64,000 nt of DNA from an uncultured bacterium. GTDB taxonomy: Bacteria; Pseudomonadota; Alphaproteobacteria; Sphingomonadales; Sphingomonadaceae. How positions within the stretch are numbered: position 1 is the first letter of the stretch; each line of letters starts with the position of its first letter. The position numbers and the translations under genes were made by a program. The notes beneath the pieces are model-generated. The model worked only from the letters and a program-made list of their open reading frames with translations. It was not told where the DNA came from and did no database searches. The stretch covers positions 248,001-312,000 of the forward strand of contig CALOGB020000009.1 of assembly GCA_942636505.2 (NCBI GenBank), read 5' to 3'. Shown one piece after another: positions 1 to 7,786 of the stretch.

Positions 1-165
1 ATTCTTGAGGTCGATCGAAAGCCGATCCCAGTCGTCGAGCGCGGCCTGCAGCGTCGGCGCGATGTGGCTCGCATCGGCGTACCAGGCGAGGTCGTTGGAG
101 ACGACCACGAGCTTGCCGTCTCGTCCTCGAGTGGCGTCGGGATGCTTCAGGCTGGCCAGTTTCAT
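1..165 (-). CDS. Fumarylacetoacetate hydrolase family protein, N-terminal part
   Basis: The first 55 residues are visible on the minus strand; the gene runs off the left edge. It opens MKLASLKHPDATRGRDGKL and continues with VVVSNDLAWYA and TLQAALDDWD, the usual N-terminal domain of FAH-family hydrolases of the fumarylacetoacetase or acylpyruvase type. The catalytic, metal-binding domain lies outside the window, so the substrate cannot be judged. The ATG at 165 is preceded by a GAGGA ribosome-binding site about nine bases upstream. The family usually acts in aromatic amino-acid or aromatic-ring degradation; that role here is inference. Confidence 0.75.
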   Translation of the reverse strand, partial: MKLASLKHPDATRGRDGKLVVVSNDLAWYADASHIAPTLQAALDDWDRLSIDLKN

Positions 166-316
166 GGGGCGGATCCTCTATATGTTTGTACGCATCCTAC
201 GCCCGTGACGGAGTTCAAGTCGAGCATCCAGCGTGCAGCAAACCTGATTTTGGTAAGAGCGGAGCCAATGTCGACCTGATAGGTTCGAACTTGCGTAACG
301 GTCGAGGAAGGTGAGC

Positions 317-547
317 ATGCCCAGATACTTCTTCGATATCGACAACCATAAACACGTCAACGACGACGACGGCACGAACCTGGCGGACGACGAGGAAGCA
401 CGCGTCCAGGCGGTGATCTTCGCAGGTGATTATCTCAGCGATCACCCGGGGATCGCACGCGACGGCGCTCGGTTCAGCGTCGCCGTACGGAACGAGGCGG
501 GCAGCGTTCTGCTGACGGTCACGGTGACGATCGACGAAACGAGCTAG
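317..547 (+). CDS. Small DUF6894-type protein
   Basis: A 76-residue soluble protein that starts MPRYFFDID and carries an acidic DDDGTNLADDEEAR stretch, the pattern of the DUF6894 family, which is common in Sphingomonas and Rhizobiales and has no known function. The ATG at 317 is chosen over the GTG at 311 because GAGGAAGG (303-310) is well spaced from it. It stands alone between the divergent FAH-family gene and a Crp/Fnr regulator on the same strand. No signal peptide or cysteine is present. Confidence 0.7.
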   Translation: MPRYFFDIDNHKHVNDDDGTNLADDEEARVQAVIFAGDYLSDHPGIARDGARFSVAVRNEAGSVLLTVTVTIDETS

Positions 548-724
548 CCGAGCGGCTAGCCTTGTTTTTCGCCACGGTCCCGCCAATCGGGCGCATAATT
601 GTCATAACATGGGTTTTGTCGGCCCGGTCAATCCTGGGATAAGGTGCGTATTGTTGCAACGCGCTATTCCAGAGAGGGTGACAGCGAGAAACGAGTGCTC
701 CTGCACTGGATGCGGAGAGTGCAC

Positions 725-1459
725 GTGGATATCTCCACCGTGACTGAGAAGGTGTTACGGAAGTTCGAATCGCGGATGGCGATGGGTGCGGACGACCGTG
801 CGCAGATCGCGGCCTTGCCGTTCAAGGTGCGGACGATCGATGCGTCGACCTACATGCTGCGCGAGGGCCAGCGTCCGACGCGCTGCGCGTTCATTCTGGA
901 CGGCCTGGCCTATCGACAGAAGCTGACGCCGAACGGCGAGCGCGAAATCGTGTCGATCCTGATGCCGGGCGAGTTCGTCGATCTGCAGAACCTGTTCCTC
1001 GATGAATCCGATCATGACATCCAGGCGCTGACGCGGCTGACGCTGGCCGAAGTGCCGATCGCGGCGTTGCGCCTTTTCATCGAGGCGTGTCCGGCGGCGG
1101 GCCAGGCGTTGTGGATCGACGCGCTGGTCGAGTCGTCGATCCACCGCGAGTGGCTGTTGAATGTCGGGCGGCGCAATGCGCGGAGCCGGCTGGCGCATCT
1201 GCTATGTGAATTCTCGGTGCGGTTCCAGAAATCGACGCTCGCCGATGCAATGGCGTATGAGTTGCCGATGACGCAGGAGCAGTTGGGTGATGCGCTCGGC
1301 CTCACCCCCGTCCACGTCAATCGCGTGTTGAAATCGCTCGAGACCGACGGCCTGATCGCGCGCAAGAAGCGCCAGGTGAGCGTGATCGACTGGCCCCGCC
1401 TGCGCGATGCCGCCGAGTTCAACGAGCGTTATCTACATCTCGGTCAGATTCGCCGCTGA
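725..1459 (+). CDS. Crp/Fnr-family transcriptional regulator
   Basis: Cyclic-nucleotide-binding-like beta-roll domain (AFILDGLAYRQKLTPNGER, then MPGEFVDLQNLFL), a long dimerisation helix, and a C-terminal winged helix (MTQEQLGDALGLTPVHVNR as recognition region, then DGLIARKKRQVSVIDW). There is no N-terminal cysteine cluster, so it is not an oxygen-sensing FNR; the ligand is unknown. The GTG at 725 is preferred (244 aa) because GGAGAG at 714-719 is correctly spaced. An in-frame ATG at 710 and a GTG at 644 are alternatives that only add a poor N-terminus. Monocistronic. Confidence 0.85.
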   Translation: MDISTVTEKVLRKFESRMAMGADDRAQIAALPFKVRTIDASTYMLREGQRPTRCAFILDGLAYRQKLTPNGEREIVSILMPGEFVDLQNLFLDESDHDIQALTRLTLAEVPIAALRLFIEACPAAGQALWIDALVESSIHREWLLNVGRRNARSRLAHLLCEFSVRFQKSTLADAMAYELPMTQEQLGDALGLTPVHVNRVLKSLETDGLIARKKRQVSVIDWPRLRDAAEFNERYLHLGQIRR

Positions 1460-1685
1460 CTCAGCCATGGGTGCAAAAACGGGCCGAAGGTTGACTTTTC
1501 GACCGTGATACGCCAGATGGCCGCTATCGAGGCGTAATGCAGCGTGATTGGACCTTTAACGGTCTTAGCTCCGCCTCGGTCGTTTCCAACGGGCTTCCCT
1601 TTTCACGCGGGGTGTCAAAACACCACCGCCCCTCGCGCGTCCTTGTGTGGATTCGCGAGCCCGGCATCTATTTGAGAGACTATCC
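1460..1685 (+). other. Long leader of the RNA helicase gene, with stem-loop
   Basis: This 226-base gap precedes the DEAD-box helicase and holds no gene. A TTGACT at 1491 could be a -35 element, but no good -10 follows. At 1606-1637 an imperfect hairpin pairs CGCGGGG with CCCCTCGCG around an inner GGTGT-CAAA-ACACC stem-loop. RNA-helicase genes in other bacteria often have long, structured, autoregulatory or cold-responsive leaders; that this one does is inference. Confidence 0.3.
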
Positions 1686-3119
1686 ATGTCATTTGCAAAC
1701 CTCGGCCTTGCCGAGCCGCTCGTCCGTGCGCTCGAAGCCAAGGGCTATACCGAGCCGACGCCGATCCAGGCCCAGTCGATCCCGATCCTGCTCGAAGGCG
1801 GCGATCTGCTCGGCATCGCGCAGACCGGCACCGGCAAGACTGCCGCATTCGTGCTGCCGTCAATCCAGCGCCTGACCGAAACCCAGAAGCGCGTCCTGCC
1901 GACGCATTGCCGCATGCTGGTGCTCGCGCCGACGCGCGAACTCGCCAGCCAGATCGCCGACAGCGCCCGCGCCTACGGCCAGTTCAGCAAGATGTCGGTG
2001 ACGACCGTGTTCGGCGGCACCAGCATCAACAAGAACCGCCAGGACCTGAGCCGTGGCGTCGACATCCTCGTCGCCACGCCGGGCCGCCTGATCGACCTGA
2101 TCGAGCAGGGCTTCTGCAACCTGTCGATGATCGAGATCCTCGTGCTCGACGAGGCCGACCAGATGATGGACTTGGGCTTCATCCACGCGCTGAAGAAGAT
2201 CGTCCGCATGCTGCCGAAGAAGCGCCAGACGCTGTTCTTCTCGGCGACGATGCCGGTCGCGATCCGCGAGCTGGCCAGCCAGTTCCTGCTCGACCCTAAG
2301 ACCGTGTCGGTGAAGCCGGCTGCGACGACCGCCGAGCGCGTCGACCAGTATGTCACCTTCTGCAACCAGTCGGAGAAGCAGGCGCTGCTGACGATCACGC
2401 TGGCCGATCCTGCGATCGACCGTGCGCTCGTCTTCACGCGTACCAAGCATGGCGCCGACCGCGTCGTGAAGCTGCTGGCCGGCAACGGCATCGCGTCGAA
2501 CGCGATCCACGGCAACAAGAGCCAGGGCCAGCGCGAGCGCGCACTCGGCGAGTTCAAGCAGGGCAAGGTCAAGGTCCTGATTGCGACCGACATCGCCGCA
2601 CGCGGTATCGACGTCTCGGGCGTTTCGCACGTCATCAACTTCGAGCTGCCGAACGTCGCCGAGCAGTATGTCCACCGCATCGGCCGTACCGCGCGTGCGG
2701 GCGCCAGCGGCATCGCCGTCGCGTTCTGCGCGGATGACGAGAAGGCGTACTTGCGCGACATCGAGCGGATCACCCGCCAGAAGGTCCAGGTCCGGTCGCT
2801 GCCGGACGATTTCGTCAACCTGTCGAACCAGATCAAGCAGACGCGCGTCAAGACGATGGGTGCAGACCCCGAGGTCCGGATCGATCGTCCGCGCGATCCG
2901 GCGCGTCCGCGCGCCACGCATTCGCCGAGGGCGACCGGTACGACTGGTCGCAACTATGCGGGTGCTAGCCGTGGTGGCCAGGGTGGCGGCGGCGGCCAAG
3001 GTGGCGGCGGTCGCCCCCAGGGTGGCGGTCGTCCCGGCGGTCAGGGCGGCGGTGGTCGTCCGGCTGGCGGCGGCGGCCGTGGTCCTGCACGTGGCGCGGG
3101 TTCGGGCCCGGCACGCTAA
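1686..3119 (+). CDS. rhlE: DEAD-box ATP-dependent RNA helicase, RhlE-like
   Basis: A 477-residue DEAD-box helicase. Q-motif region (GYTEPTPIQ, residues 20-28), Walker A AQTGTGKT (45-52), PTRELA, DEAD box 155-158, SAT 187-189, and HRIGRTARAG (330-339), followed by a basic linker and a Gly/Arg-rich tail from about 430 (GGQGGGG and GGGRP repeats) for RNA binding. This fits the RhlE branch, which remodels structured RNA in rRNA maturation and at low temperature. The ATG at 1686 starts the conserved N-terminus after GAGAG. Upstream there is an unusually long leader. RhlE versus another DEAD-box paralogue cannot be settled from motifs alone. Confidence 0.92.
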   Translation: MSFANLGLAEPLVRALEAKGYTEPTPIQAQSIPILLEGGDLLGIAQTGTGKTAAFVLPSIQRLTETQKRVLPTHCRMLVLAPTRELASQIADSARAYGQFSKMSVTTVFGGTSINKNRQDLSRGVDILVATPGRLIDLIEQGFCNLSMIEILVLDEADQMMDLGFIHALKKIVRMLPKKRQTLFFSATMPVAIRELASQFLLDPKTVSVKPAATTAERVDQYVTFCNQSEKQALLTITLADPAIDRALVFTRTKHGADRVVKLLAGNGIASNAIHGNKSQGQRERALGEFKQGKVKVLIATDIAARGIDVSGVSHVINFELPNVAEQYVHRIGRTARAGASGIAVAFCADDEKAYLRDIERITRQKVQVRSLPDDFVNLSNQIKQTRVKTMGADPEVRIDRPRDPARPRATHSPRATGTTGRNYAGASRGGQGGGGGQGGGGRPQGGGRPGGQGGGGRPAGGGGRGPARGAGSGPAR

Positions 3120-3176
3120 GGAGCATTCGTTCGCCTCGCGGGTTTGGTGTAGACTGGTCCCGCGAGGAGAATGCTC

Positions 3177-3443
3177 ATGGACGTTTCCACTACACCTGTC
3201 GCCGAACGCGTCGCACGCGTGCTGGCGGGACAGCGGATCAGCGCGAACGCCGGCGGCGATGCCGAATCGGCGTCGCGGTTGATCGATGCGGCGTGGGCGG
3301 ATTATTTGCCCGATGCGCTGGCGGTACTGAAGACATTGCGCGAGCCTGACAAGGCGATGGCGGCGGCGGGTGATCTAGCGGTCTGGGAGGCTATGATCCT
3401 CGCTGGGATCAAGGGCGCCAAGCCGGTGACGGTGGTCCTCTAA
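3177..3443 (+). CDS. Small conserved-looking protein, function unknown
   Basis: An 88-residue alanine-rich, mostly helical protein: MDVSTTPVAERVARVLAGQR, then AAWADYLPDALAVLKTLREP and a C-terminal KGAKPVTVVL. The ATG at 3177 is seven bases after a strong GAGGAG (3164-3169), which decides it over the ATG at 3171. It lies 57 bases after the helicase gene and could be read with it. No signal peptide, membrane span or recognised motif. Good codon use and ribosome-binding site make it a real gene. Confidence 0.65.
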   Translation: MDVSTTPVAERVARVLAGQRISANAGGDAESASRLIDAAWADYLPDALAVLKTLREPDKAMAAAGDLAVWEAMILAGIKGAKPVTVVL

Positions 3444-3449
3444 GAACTT

Positions 3450-3503
3450 GTTTCCCCGCGAAGGCGGGGACCCAGTCTGGGCACCCGCCTTCGCGGGTGA
3501 ACA
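3450..3503. repeat. Short inverted repeat, family B
   Basis: Arms CCCGCGAAGGCGGG and CCCGCCTTCGCGGG flank CCCAGTCTGGGC. Relatives are at 16008-16061 and 19835-19913. REP-like, probably forming a hairpin pair. Confidence 0.7.
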
Positions 3504-3516
3504 TTGCCGCATACGT

Positions 3517-3623
3517 CACCACCCCGGCGAAGGCCGGGGCCCAATTGGGAAGGCCGGGGTAACGAAGCGCTTCCGCCAGTTACACTTGTCACCCAATTGG
3601 GCCCCGGCCTTCGCCGGGGTGGT
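3517..3623. repeat. About 107-bp inverted-repeat element, family A, copy 1
   Basis: Ends CACCCCGGCGAAGGCCGGGG and CCCCGGCCTTCGCCGGGGTG are inverted, with CCAATTGGG just inside each. Other copies are near 7.8, 15.9, 20.3, 30.8 and 38.4 kb. This copy's core is diverged. Confidence 0.8.
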
Positions 3624-3648
3624 ACTCTGTTTGCGATGACGGATTGAA

Positions 3649-4314
3649 TCAGCGGATCGTCGTAAGCCATTCGGCTTCGTCCGCACGCTCCGTGCGCAAC
3701 GCATTGGCCGGCGCGTCCCTGTCCTCGTAGCCGATCGCCATGCCGCAAAAGAGCATGCGGTCTTCGGGCATGTCCAAGACCCTCCCGACCGTTTCAGTAT
3801 ACATCGCCCAGCATTCCTGTGGGCAGGTGGCGAGGCCGGCGTCTACCGCGAGCAGCATCAGGTTCTGCAGGTACATGCCGAGGTCCGACCATTGCGGTGG
3901 GCCCATGCGGCGGTCGACCGTGCAGAAATAGGCGGCGGGGGCGCCGAAGAATTCGAAGTTTCGGGCGAACCATTTCTGCCGCGCCGGCTTGTCGTCGCGG
4001 GGGATGCCGAGGTGGGCGTACATCGCCTCGCCGACGGCGTAGCGGCGGTCTCGGTAGGGGGCGGTGAGGTCTTTCGGGTAAACGTCGTAGGCTGGGATTT
4101 CGGTTGCGCCGGTGGCTAGCTTGTCCGCCATCGTCGCCTTGAGGCGGGCCAGGGGTTCGCCTTGGACGATGGCGATGTGCCAGGGTTGGAGGTTGCCGCC
4201 GGTTGCGGCTCGGGACGCTTTTATCGCGAGGTCGCGGAGGAGTGCGGGATCGACCGGGGTGTCGAGGAAGCCGCGGACGGAGCGGCGAGCGGCTATGGCT
4301 TCGGTCACGTCCAT
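3649..4314 (-). CDS. Nitroreductase family protein
   Basis: A 221-residue FMN-dependent nitroreductase. RRSVRGF at residues 10-16 is the FMN-phosphate-binding motif; SRAATGGNLQPWHIAIV follows, and DLGMYLQNLMLLAVDAGL then CPQECWA are family signatures in the second half. Such enzymes reduce nitro compounds or quinones with NAD(P)H; the natural substrate is not evident. The gene points back towards family A and B repeats, and its ATG at 4314 follows a GGAGAA-type site. It lies downstream of hslU on the same strand but is separated by a long hairpin repeat. Confidence 0.88.
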   Translation of the reverse strand: MDVTEAIAARRSVRGFLDTPVDPALLRDLAIKASRAATGGNLQPWHIAIVQGEPLARLKATMADKLATGATEIPAYDVYPKDLTAPYRDRRYAVGEAMYAHLGIPRDDKPARQKWFARNFEFFGAPAAYFCTVDRRMGPPQWSDLGMYLQNLMLLAVDAGLATCPQECWAMYTETVGRVLDMPEDRMLFCGMAIGYEDRDAPANALRTERADEAEWLTTIR

Positions 4315-4333
4315 GGTGTTCTCCTGCGCATTT

Positions 4334-4415
4334 CCGTTTTCCTGCGAAAGCAGGAACCCAGGGTTACGAGCGATGCCGTTTTATACCCTGGATTCCTGCG
4401 TTCGCAGGAAAACGG
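4334..4415. repeat. Palindromic repeat with perfect 15-bp arms
   Basis: CCGTTTTCCTGCGAA (4334-4348) is the exact reverse complement of TTCGCAGGAAAACGG (4401-4415). It sits 14 bases beyond the hslU stop and could act as a transcription barrier between hslU and the nitroreductase gene. Related in layout to family B. Confidence 0.75.
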
Positions 4416-4428
4416 TTAGGCTTGGCCT

Positions 4429-5724
4429 TTACAGCACGAAGCGGCTCAGGTCGGTGTTGCGGGCGATTTCCTTCAGCTGGCTGTCGACGTACGCGCCGTC
4501 GATGACGAGGTTCGACCCGCCGCGGTCTTCGGCGTTGTAGCTTACTTCCTCGAGCAGCTTTTCCATCACCGTCTGCAAACGCCGCGCGCCGATGTTCTCG
4601 ATCTCGGAGTTCACCTCGGCAGCGATGCGCGCGATCGCGGCGATGCCGTCTTCGGTGAACTCGATGCCGACGCCTTCGGTGGCGATCAGCGCCTTGTATT
4701 GCAGCGGCAGCGAGGCCTTCGTGTCCGACAGGATCGCGACGAAATCGGCCTCGGTGAGGCCCTTGAGTTCGACACGGATCGGCAAGCGGCCCTGGAGTTC
4801 GGGGAGCAGGTCGCTCGGCTTGGCGACGTGGAACGCGCCCGAGGCGATGAAGAGGATGTGGTCGGTCTTCATAGGCCCGTACTTGGTCGCGACGGTGGTA
4901 CCTTCGATCAACGGTAGCAGGTCGCGCTGGACGCCTTCGCGGCTGATCGAACCGCCGCGGCCGTCGGAGACCGCGATCTTGTCGATCTCGTCGAGGAAGA
5001 CGATGCCGTTGGCTTCCGCATCGGCGAGCGCCGCACGGCTGACCTCGTCCTGGTCGAGGCGCTTGTCGGCCTCTTCCTCGACGAGCTTGTCCCACGCCGC
5101 GTGGACGGTGAGTTTCCGCCGCTTCAGCTGCTGGCCGCCGCCGAACGACTTCATCATCTCGCCGAGATTGATCATCTGCGGCGCGCCGCCGGGGATTTCG
5201 AACGGCGTGGTCGGCGCCTGCTCGACCTCGATCTCGACTTCGGCGTTGTTGAGATGGCCGTCGAGGAAGCGCTGCTTGAAGCTCTCGCGTGTCGCCTCGC
5301 TCGCGTTCTTGCCGGTGAGCGCGTCGAGCAGGCGCGACATCGCTGCCTCCTCCGCCTTGTCCTTGACGGCGACGCGGCGGCGTTCTTTTTCGAGGCGGAT
5401 GGCTTCCTCGACGAGGTCGCGGGCGATCTGCTCGACGTCGCGGCCGACATAGCCGACCTCGGTGAACTTGGTCGCCTCGACCTTCACGAACGGTGCGTCG
5501 GCGAGCTTGGCGAGGCGGCGGCTGATCTCGGTCTTGCCGCAGCCGGTCGGTCCGATCATGAGGATGTTCTTGGGCGTGACCTCGTCGCGGAGGTCTTCGC
5601 TGAGCTGCTGACGGCGCCAGCGGTTGCGCATTGCGACCGCGACCGCGCGCTTCGCGGCGGCCTGGCCGATGATGTGGGCGTCGAGCGCGGCGACGATGGC
5701 CTTGGGGGTGAGCTGGTCGTTCAT
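4429..5724 (-). CDS. hslU: HslU, ATPase subunit of the HslUV protease
   Basis: A 431-residue AAA+ unfoldase, normal HslU length. Walker A GPTGCGKT at 58-65, [19 protein letters not shown], the long I-domain in the middle, Walker [11 protein letters not shown], and a C-terminus ending DLSRFVL, close to the usual DLSRYIL tail that docks into HslV. The hexamer unfolds substrates and feeds them to the HslV peptidase. The start at 5724 begins the conserved MNDQLTPK; an open extension upstream is repeat DNA. It follows hslV on the same strand, with a 120-base gap holding a family C repeat, so the two subunits may not be made strictly from one unbroken message. Confidence 0.97.
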   Translation of the reverse strand: MNDQLTPKAIVAALDAHIIGQAAAKRAVAVAMRNRWRRQQLSEDLRDEVTPKNILMIGPTGCGKTEISRRLAKLADAPFVKVEATKFTEVGYVGRDVEQIARDLVEEAIRLEKERRRVAVKDKAEEAAMSRLLDALTGKNASEATRESFKQRFLDGHLNNAEVEIEVEQAPTTPFEIPGGAPQMINLGEMMKSFGGGQQLKRRKLTVHAAWDKLVEEEADKRLDQDEVSRAALADAEANGIVFLDEIDKIAVSDGRGGSISREGVQRDLLPLIEGTTVATKYGPMKTDHILFIASGAFHVAKPSDLLPELQGRLPIRVELKGLTEADFVAILSDTKASLPLQYKALIATEGVGIEFTEDGIAAIARIAAEVNSEIENIGARRLQTVMEKLLEEVSYNAEDRGGSNLVIDGAYVDSQLKEIARNTDLSRFVL

Positions 5725-5734
5725 TTTGTTACCT

Positions 5735-5842
5735 TCTCCCCTCCCGCTCGGGAGGGGTCGGGGGAGGGCGTGGCCGCAGCGGAAGGCGTGGGTGGGGTGT
5801 ATTTCAGCCCCTCCCCTAACCGCTCCCGCAAGCGGAAGGGGG
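5735..5842. repeat. Inverted-repeat element, family C variant, between hslV and hslU
   Basis: CTCCCCTCCCGCTCGGGAGG at the left and a complementary CTCCC-rich hairpin CCGCTCCCGCAAGCGG at the right. It fills nearly the whole hslV-hslU gap. Confidence 0.65.
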
Positions 5843-5843
5843 A

Positions 5844-6407
5844 TTACGTGGCCGAGTCCATCGTTTCGACCGTGAGGCGGTCGTTGGTGTAGACGCACAG
5901 CTCGGACGCTATGCCCATCGCCTTGCGGCACAGGACCTCGGCGTCGGTCTCGTATTCGACCAGCGCTCGGGCCGCTGCGAGTGCGTAGTTGCCGCCGGAG
6001 CCGATCGCGGCGACGCCGTTCTCGGGTTCGAGGACGTCGCCGTTGCCGGTGAGGATCAGCGTCACGTCCTTGTCGGCGACGATCATCATCGCTTCAAGGT
6101 TGCGGAGGAACTTGTCGGTGCGCCAGTCCTTGGCGAGCTCGACCGCGGCGCGGAGGAGCTGGCCCTGGTGTGCTTCGAGTTTGCGTTCGAGGCGTTCGAA
6201 CAGCGTGAATGCGTCCGCGGTCGCGCCGGCAAATCCGCCGATGACGCTGCCGTCACCGAGGCGGCGGACCTTGCGCGCGTTGGGTTTCATGACGGTCTGG
6301 CCCATCGAGACCTGGCCGTCGCCGATCACGACGACCTTGCCGCCGCGGCGGACCGAGAGAATCGTGGTGCCGTGCCATGTCGGCATGGCGTGGGGGTCGT
6401 TGCTCAT
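5844..6407 (-). CDS. hslV: HslV, peptidase subunit of the HslUV protease
   Basis: A 187-residue Ntn-type threonine peptidase. The conserved sequence [14 protein letters not shown] puts the catalytic threonine at position 14, so a 13-residue propeptide would be removed, longer than the single Met of E. coli Hsl[31 protein letters not shown] and [14 protein letters not shown] follow as in the family. It acts in the cytoplasm as a double hexamer capped by HslU. An ATG at codon 8 is an alternative start. Upstream, a possible heat-shock-type promoter lies very near the start codon. Confidence 0.96.
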   Translation of the reverse strand: MSNDPHAMPTWHGTTILSVRRGGKVVVIGDGQVSMGQTVMKPNARKVRRLGDGSVIGGFAGATADAFTLFERLERKLEAHQGQLLRAAVELAKDWRTDKFLRNLEAMMIVADKDVTLILTGNGDVLEPENGVAAIGSGGNYALAAARALVEYETDAEVLCRKAMGIASELCVYTNDRLTVETMDSAT

Positions 6408-6414
6408 AGGCGCG

Positions 6415-6441
6415 ATGTAGGGTTTGGTTTTGGGGGTGCAA
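6415..6441 (-). promoter_or_regulatory. Possible heat-shock-type promoter of hslV
   Basis: On the minus strand TTGCAC (6441-6436) is followed after 14 bases by CCTACAT (6421-6415), loosely like the RpoH pattern (CTTG, then a C-rich -10). Transcription would start only a few bases before the ATG at 6407, giving an almost leaderless message. Weak call. Confidence 0.25.
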
Positions 6442-6506
6442 CGCCCCTGCCCGAACGCGCGCCGTTCGTGTCGGCCGACCTCCCGTTCGTGTCGGCCATC
6501 CCACTT

Positions 6507-6642
6507 CCGTTCGTCCCGAGTAGCGATCGAGCTTGTCGAGAGCGCGTATCGAGGGATTGAGGTTGCGCGTGTCACCTGTACCTCGATACGCGCCCTCGAT
6601 ACGCCCAAGGGGGCTACTCGGTCGCTACTCGGCACGAACGGT
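6507..6642. repeat. Inverted-repeat element, family G
   Basis: Ends CCGTTCGTCCCGAGTAGCGA and its near-complement TCGCTACTCGGCACGAACGG, with inner arms CGCGTATCGAGG and CCTCGATACGCG. The right arm repeats GCTACTCGG twice. Only one copy in the window; extra CCGTTCGTGTCGGCC units lie just left of it. Confidence 0.6.
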
Positions 6643-6700
6643 TGGGGGGGGGGGCGGTAAGGCGCGCGCGGTTGGGGGGAGTGGCGGTAAGGGGTGCACG

Positions 6701-6958
6701 TCATCGCCCCTTTCCCCATTCCCGCGCCACCGTGTAGCCGAGATAGCCTGTGCCGAAGAGCGCGTAGAGCGGTTCGGGGATTGCGTTCAAATACGCCGCC
6801 ATGCCGGCCGCGATCGCCTGCGCCATCTGCGGGCGGACCGCGGCGATCAGGCCTGCGGGGATCGCGCCGAGCAGCAATGTGTACATCACGTAGAGAAAGG
6901 TCGGGCGAGCGCGGGTGATCCAGGGGTCTGGTGCTGGATCAAGGGGTTGCGGGGTCAT
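6701..6958 (-). CDS. Holin of the GTA_holin_3TM type
   Basis: An 85-residue membrane protein. A polar N-terminus rich in Pro and Asp leads into a hydrophobic span at about residues 22-42 ([20 protein letters not shown]) and a second hydrophobic region ([20 protein letters not shown]) ending in REWGKGR. Length, layout and the position 64 bases after a GH108 endolysin fit the small holins that release gene-transfer agents (PF11351, the family of the R. capsulatus GTA holin). GGAG is seven bases before the ATG at 6958. Only two spans are obvious by eye; a third is uncertain. Confidence 0.7.
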   Translation of the reverse strand: MTPQPLDPAPDPWITRARPTFLYVMYTLLLGAIPAGLIAAVRPQMAQAIAAGMAAYLNAIPEPLYALFGTGYLGYTVAREWGKGR

Positions 6959-7022
6959 TGGCTGTCTCCGGGAATCTGGAAGTGCACAAAGTTCACACGC
7001 TGGGAGCGTTTTCGCAGGGGCC

Positions 7023-7559
7023 TTAGACGCGGTTCGCGAGCCAGCCGTAGAGGAAGGCTTCGTTCGCGGGGCGGGTCTCGGCTAGCGCGACGTAGCGTTC
7101 GCCTTGGAGGGCCTCGATCGCTTTCAGCAGCACGGTTTCGCCGCCGGGTTTGCGGCGGGCGAGGAAGGCGTCGAGCGCGGTGAGCGTGGCGGGGCCGATG
7201 CGGCCGTCCAGAATCATGTCCGGGTAGTCGGTGGCGCCGCGGTTGAGCGCATTGAGGGCGCGCTGGAGGAAGGTGGCGGCGACCGCGGGGCCCATGTTGA
7301 TGCCGGTGTCGAAGAGTTCTTCGGCGATTTTCCGGGCTCGGGGGGCGATCTGGTCGAAGGCCGGGCGGGTCCAGTAGAGGCGGTGGTAGATGTCTTCTGC
7401 CTGGTCGCGGGGGAAGGTTCGCATGTCGCCGGGGTAGCCGTTGGTGCGGGCTACGGCTTGCGTGATGCCGTAGCGGGTGGGGCCACCTCGGTCTGCGGGG
7501 TGGTTGGTATAGCCACCTTCGCGGTCGATGACGGCGTCGATTAGGTGGTCGATGGTCAT
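7023..7559 (-). CDS. Endolysin: GH108 N-acetylmuramidase with peptidoglycan-binding domain
   Basis: A 178-residue muramidase. The N-terminal GH108 signature REGGYTNHPADRGGPTRYGI places the catalytic Glu at residue 14. The second half (DGRIGPATLTALDAFLAR) is a PG_binding_3-type wall-binding domain. There is no signal peptide, as expected for an enzyme exported through a holin; the neighbouring holin gene lies 64 bases downstream. The ATG at 7559 follows GGGAG. A perfect palindrome sits 30 bases upstream of the start. In Rhodobacter the same pair lyses cells to free gene-transfer agents; an orphan phage remnant is the alternative. Confidence 0.88.
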   Translation of the reverse strand: MTIDHLIDAVIDREGGYTNHPADRGGPTRYGITQAVARTNGYPGDMRTFPRDQAEDIYHRLYWTRPAFDQIAPRARKIAEELFDTGINMGPAVAATFLQRALNALNRGATDYPDMILDGRIGPATLTALDAFLARRKPGGETVLLKAIEALQGERYVALAETRPANEAFLYGWLANRV

Positions 7560-7588
7560 GGCTGGCTCCCGGTTTTGTTGGGGGCGAG

Positions 7589-7605
7589 CGAACCATATTG
7601 GTTCG
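7589..7605. promoter_or_regulatory. Perfect palindrome before the lysis cassette, candidate operator
   Basis: CGAACCA-TAT-TGGTTCG, seven-base arms with a three-base spacer, ending 30 bases upstream of the endolysin ATG at 7559. It is unlike the GC-rich repeats around it. GAAC-N7-GTTC is not the alphaproteobacterial LexA direct repeat. The binding protein is unknown. Confidence 0.45.
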
Positions 7606-7656
7606 TTGTAGGACAGAGGATTCTCGGTCGGTTGTGCTGGCTTCCGGTCTTTCTTG

Positions 7657-7765
7657 CTCCCCTCCTGGAAGGGAGGGGTTGGGGGTGGGTTGGCCTGCTT
7701 GGGTTGCGACGGGTTTGTATGCGGAAGCCGACCCACCCCCGGCCCCTCCCTTCCAGGGAGGGGAG
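7657..7765. repeat. Inverted-repeat element, family C
   Basis: Begins CTCCCCTCCTGGAAGGGAGG and GGGGTTGGGGGTGGGT, and ends with the complementary ACCCACCCCCGGCCCCTCCC and CCAGGGAGGGGAG. Relatives at 10344, 33012, 34963 and 46523. Confidence 0.8.
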
Positions 7766-7786
7766 GAGAAGTGCTTTCATCCTCTG

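Noticed and set aside
644..724. Upstream GTG start for the Crp/Fnr-type regulator giving 271 residues
   Set aside because: The extra residues are not typical of the family and the GTG at 725 has a well-spaced GGAGAG.
6701..7559. Complete prophage at the endolysin-holin locus
   Set aside because: No integrase, terminase, portal, capsid or tail gene, and no att-like direct repeat was seen on either side.
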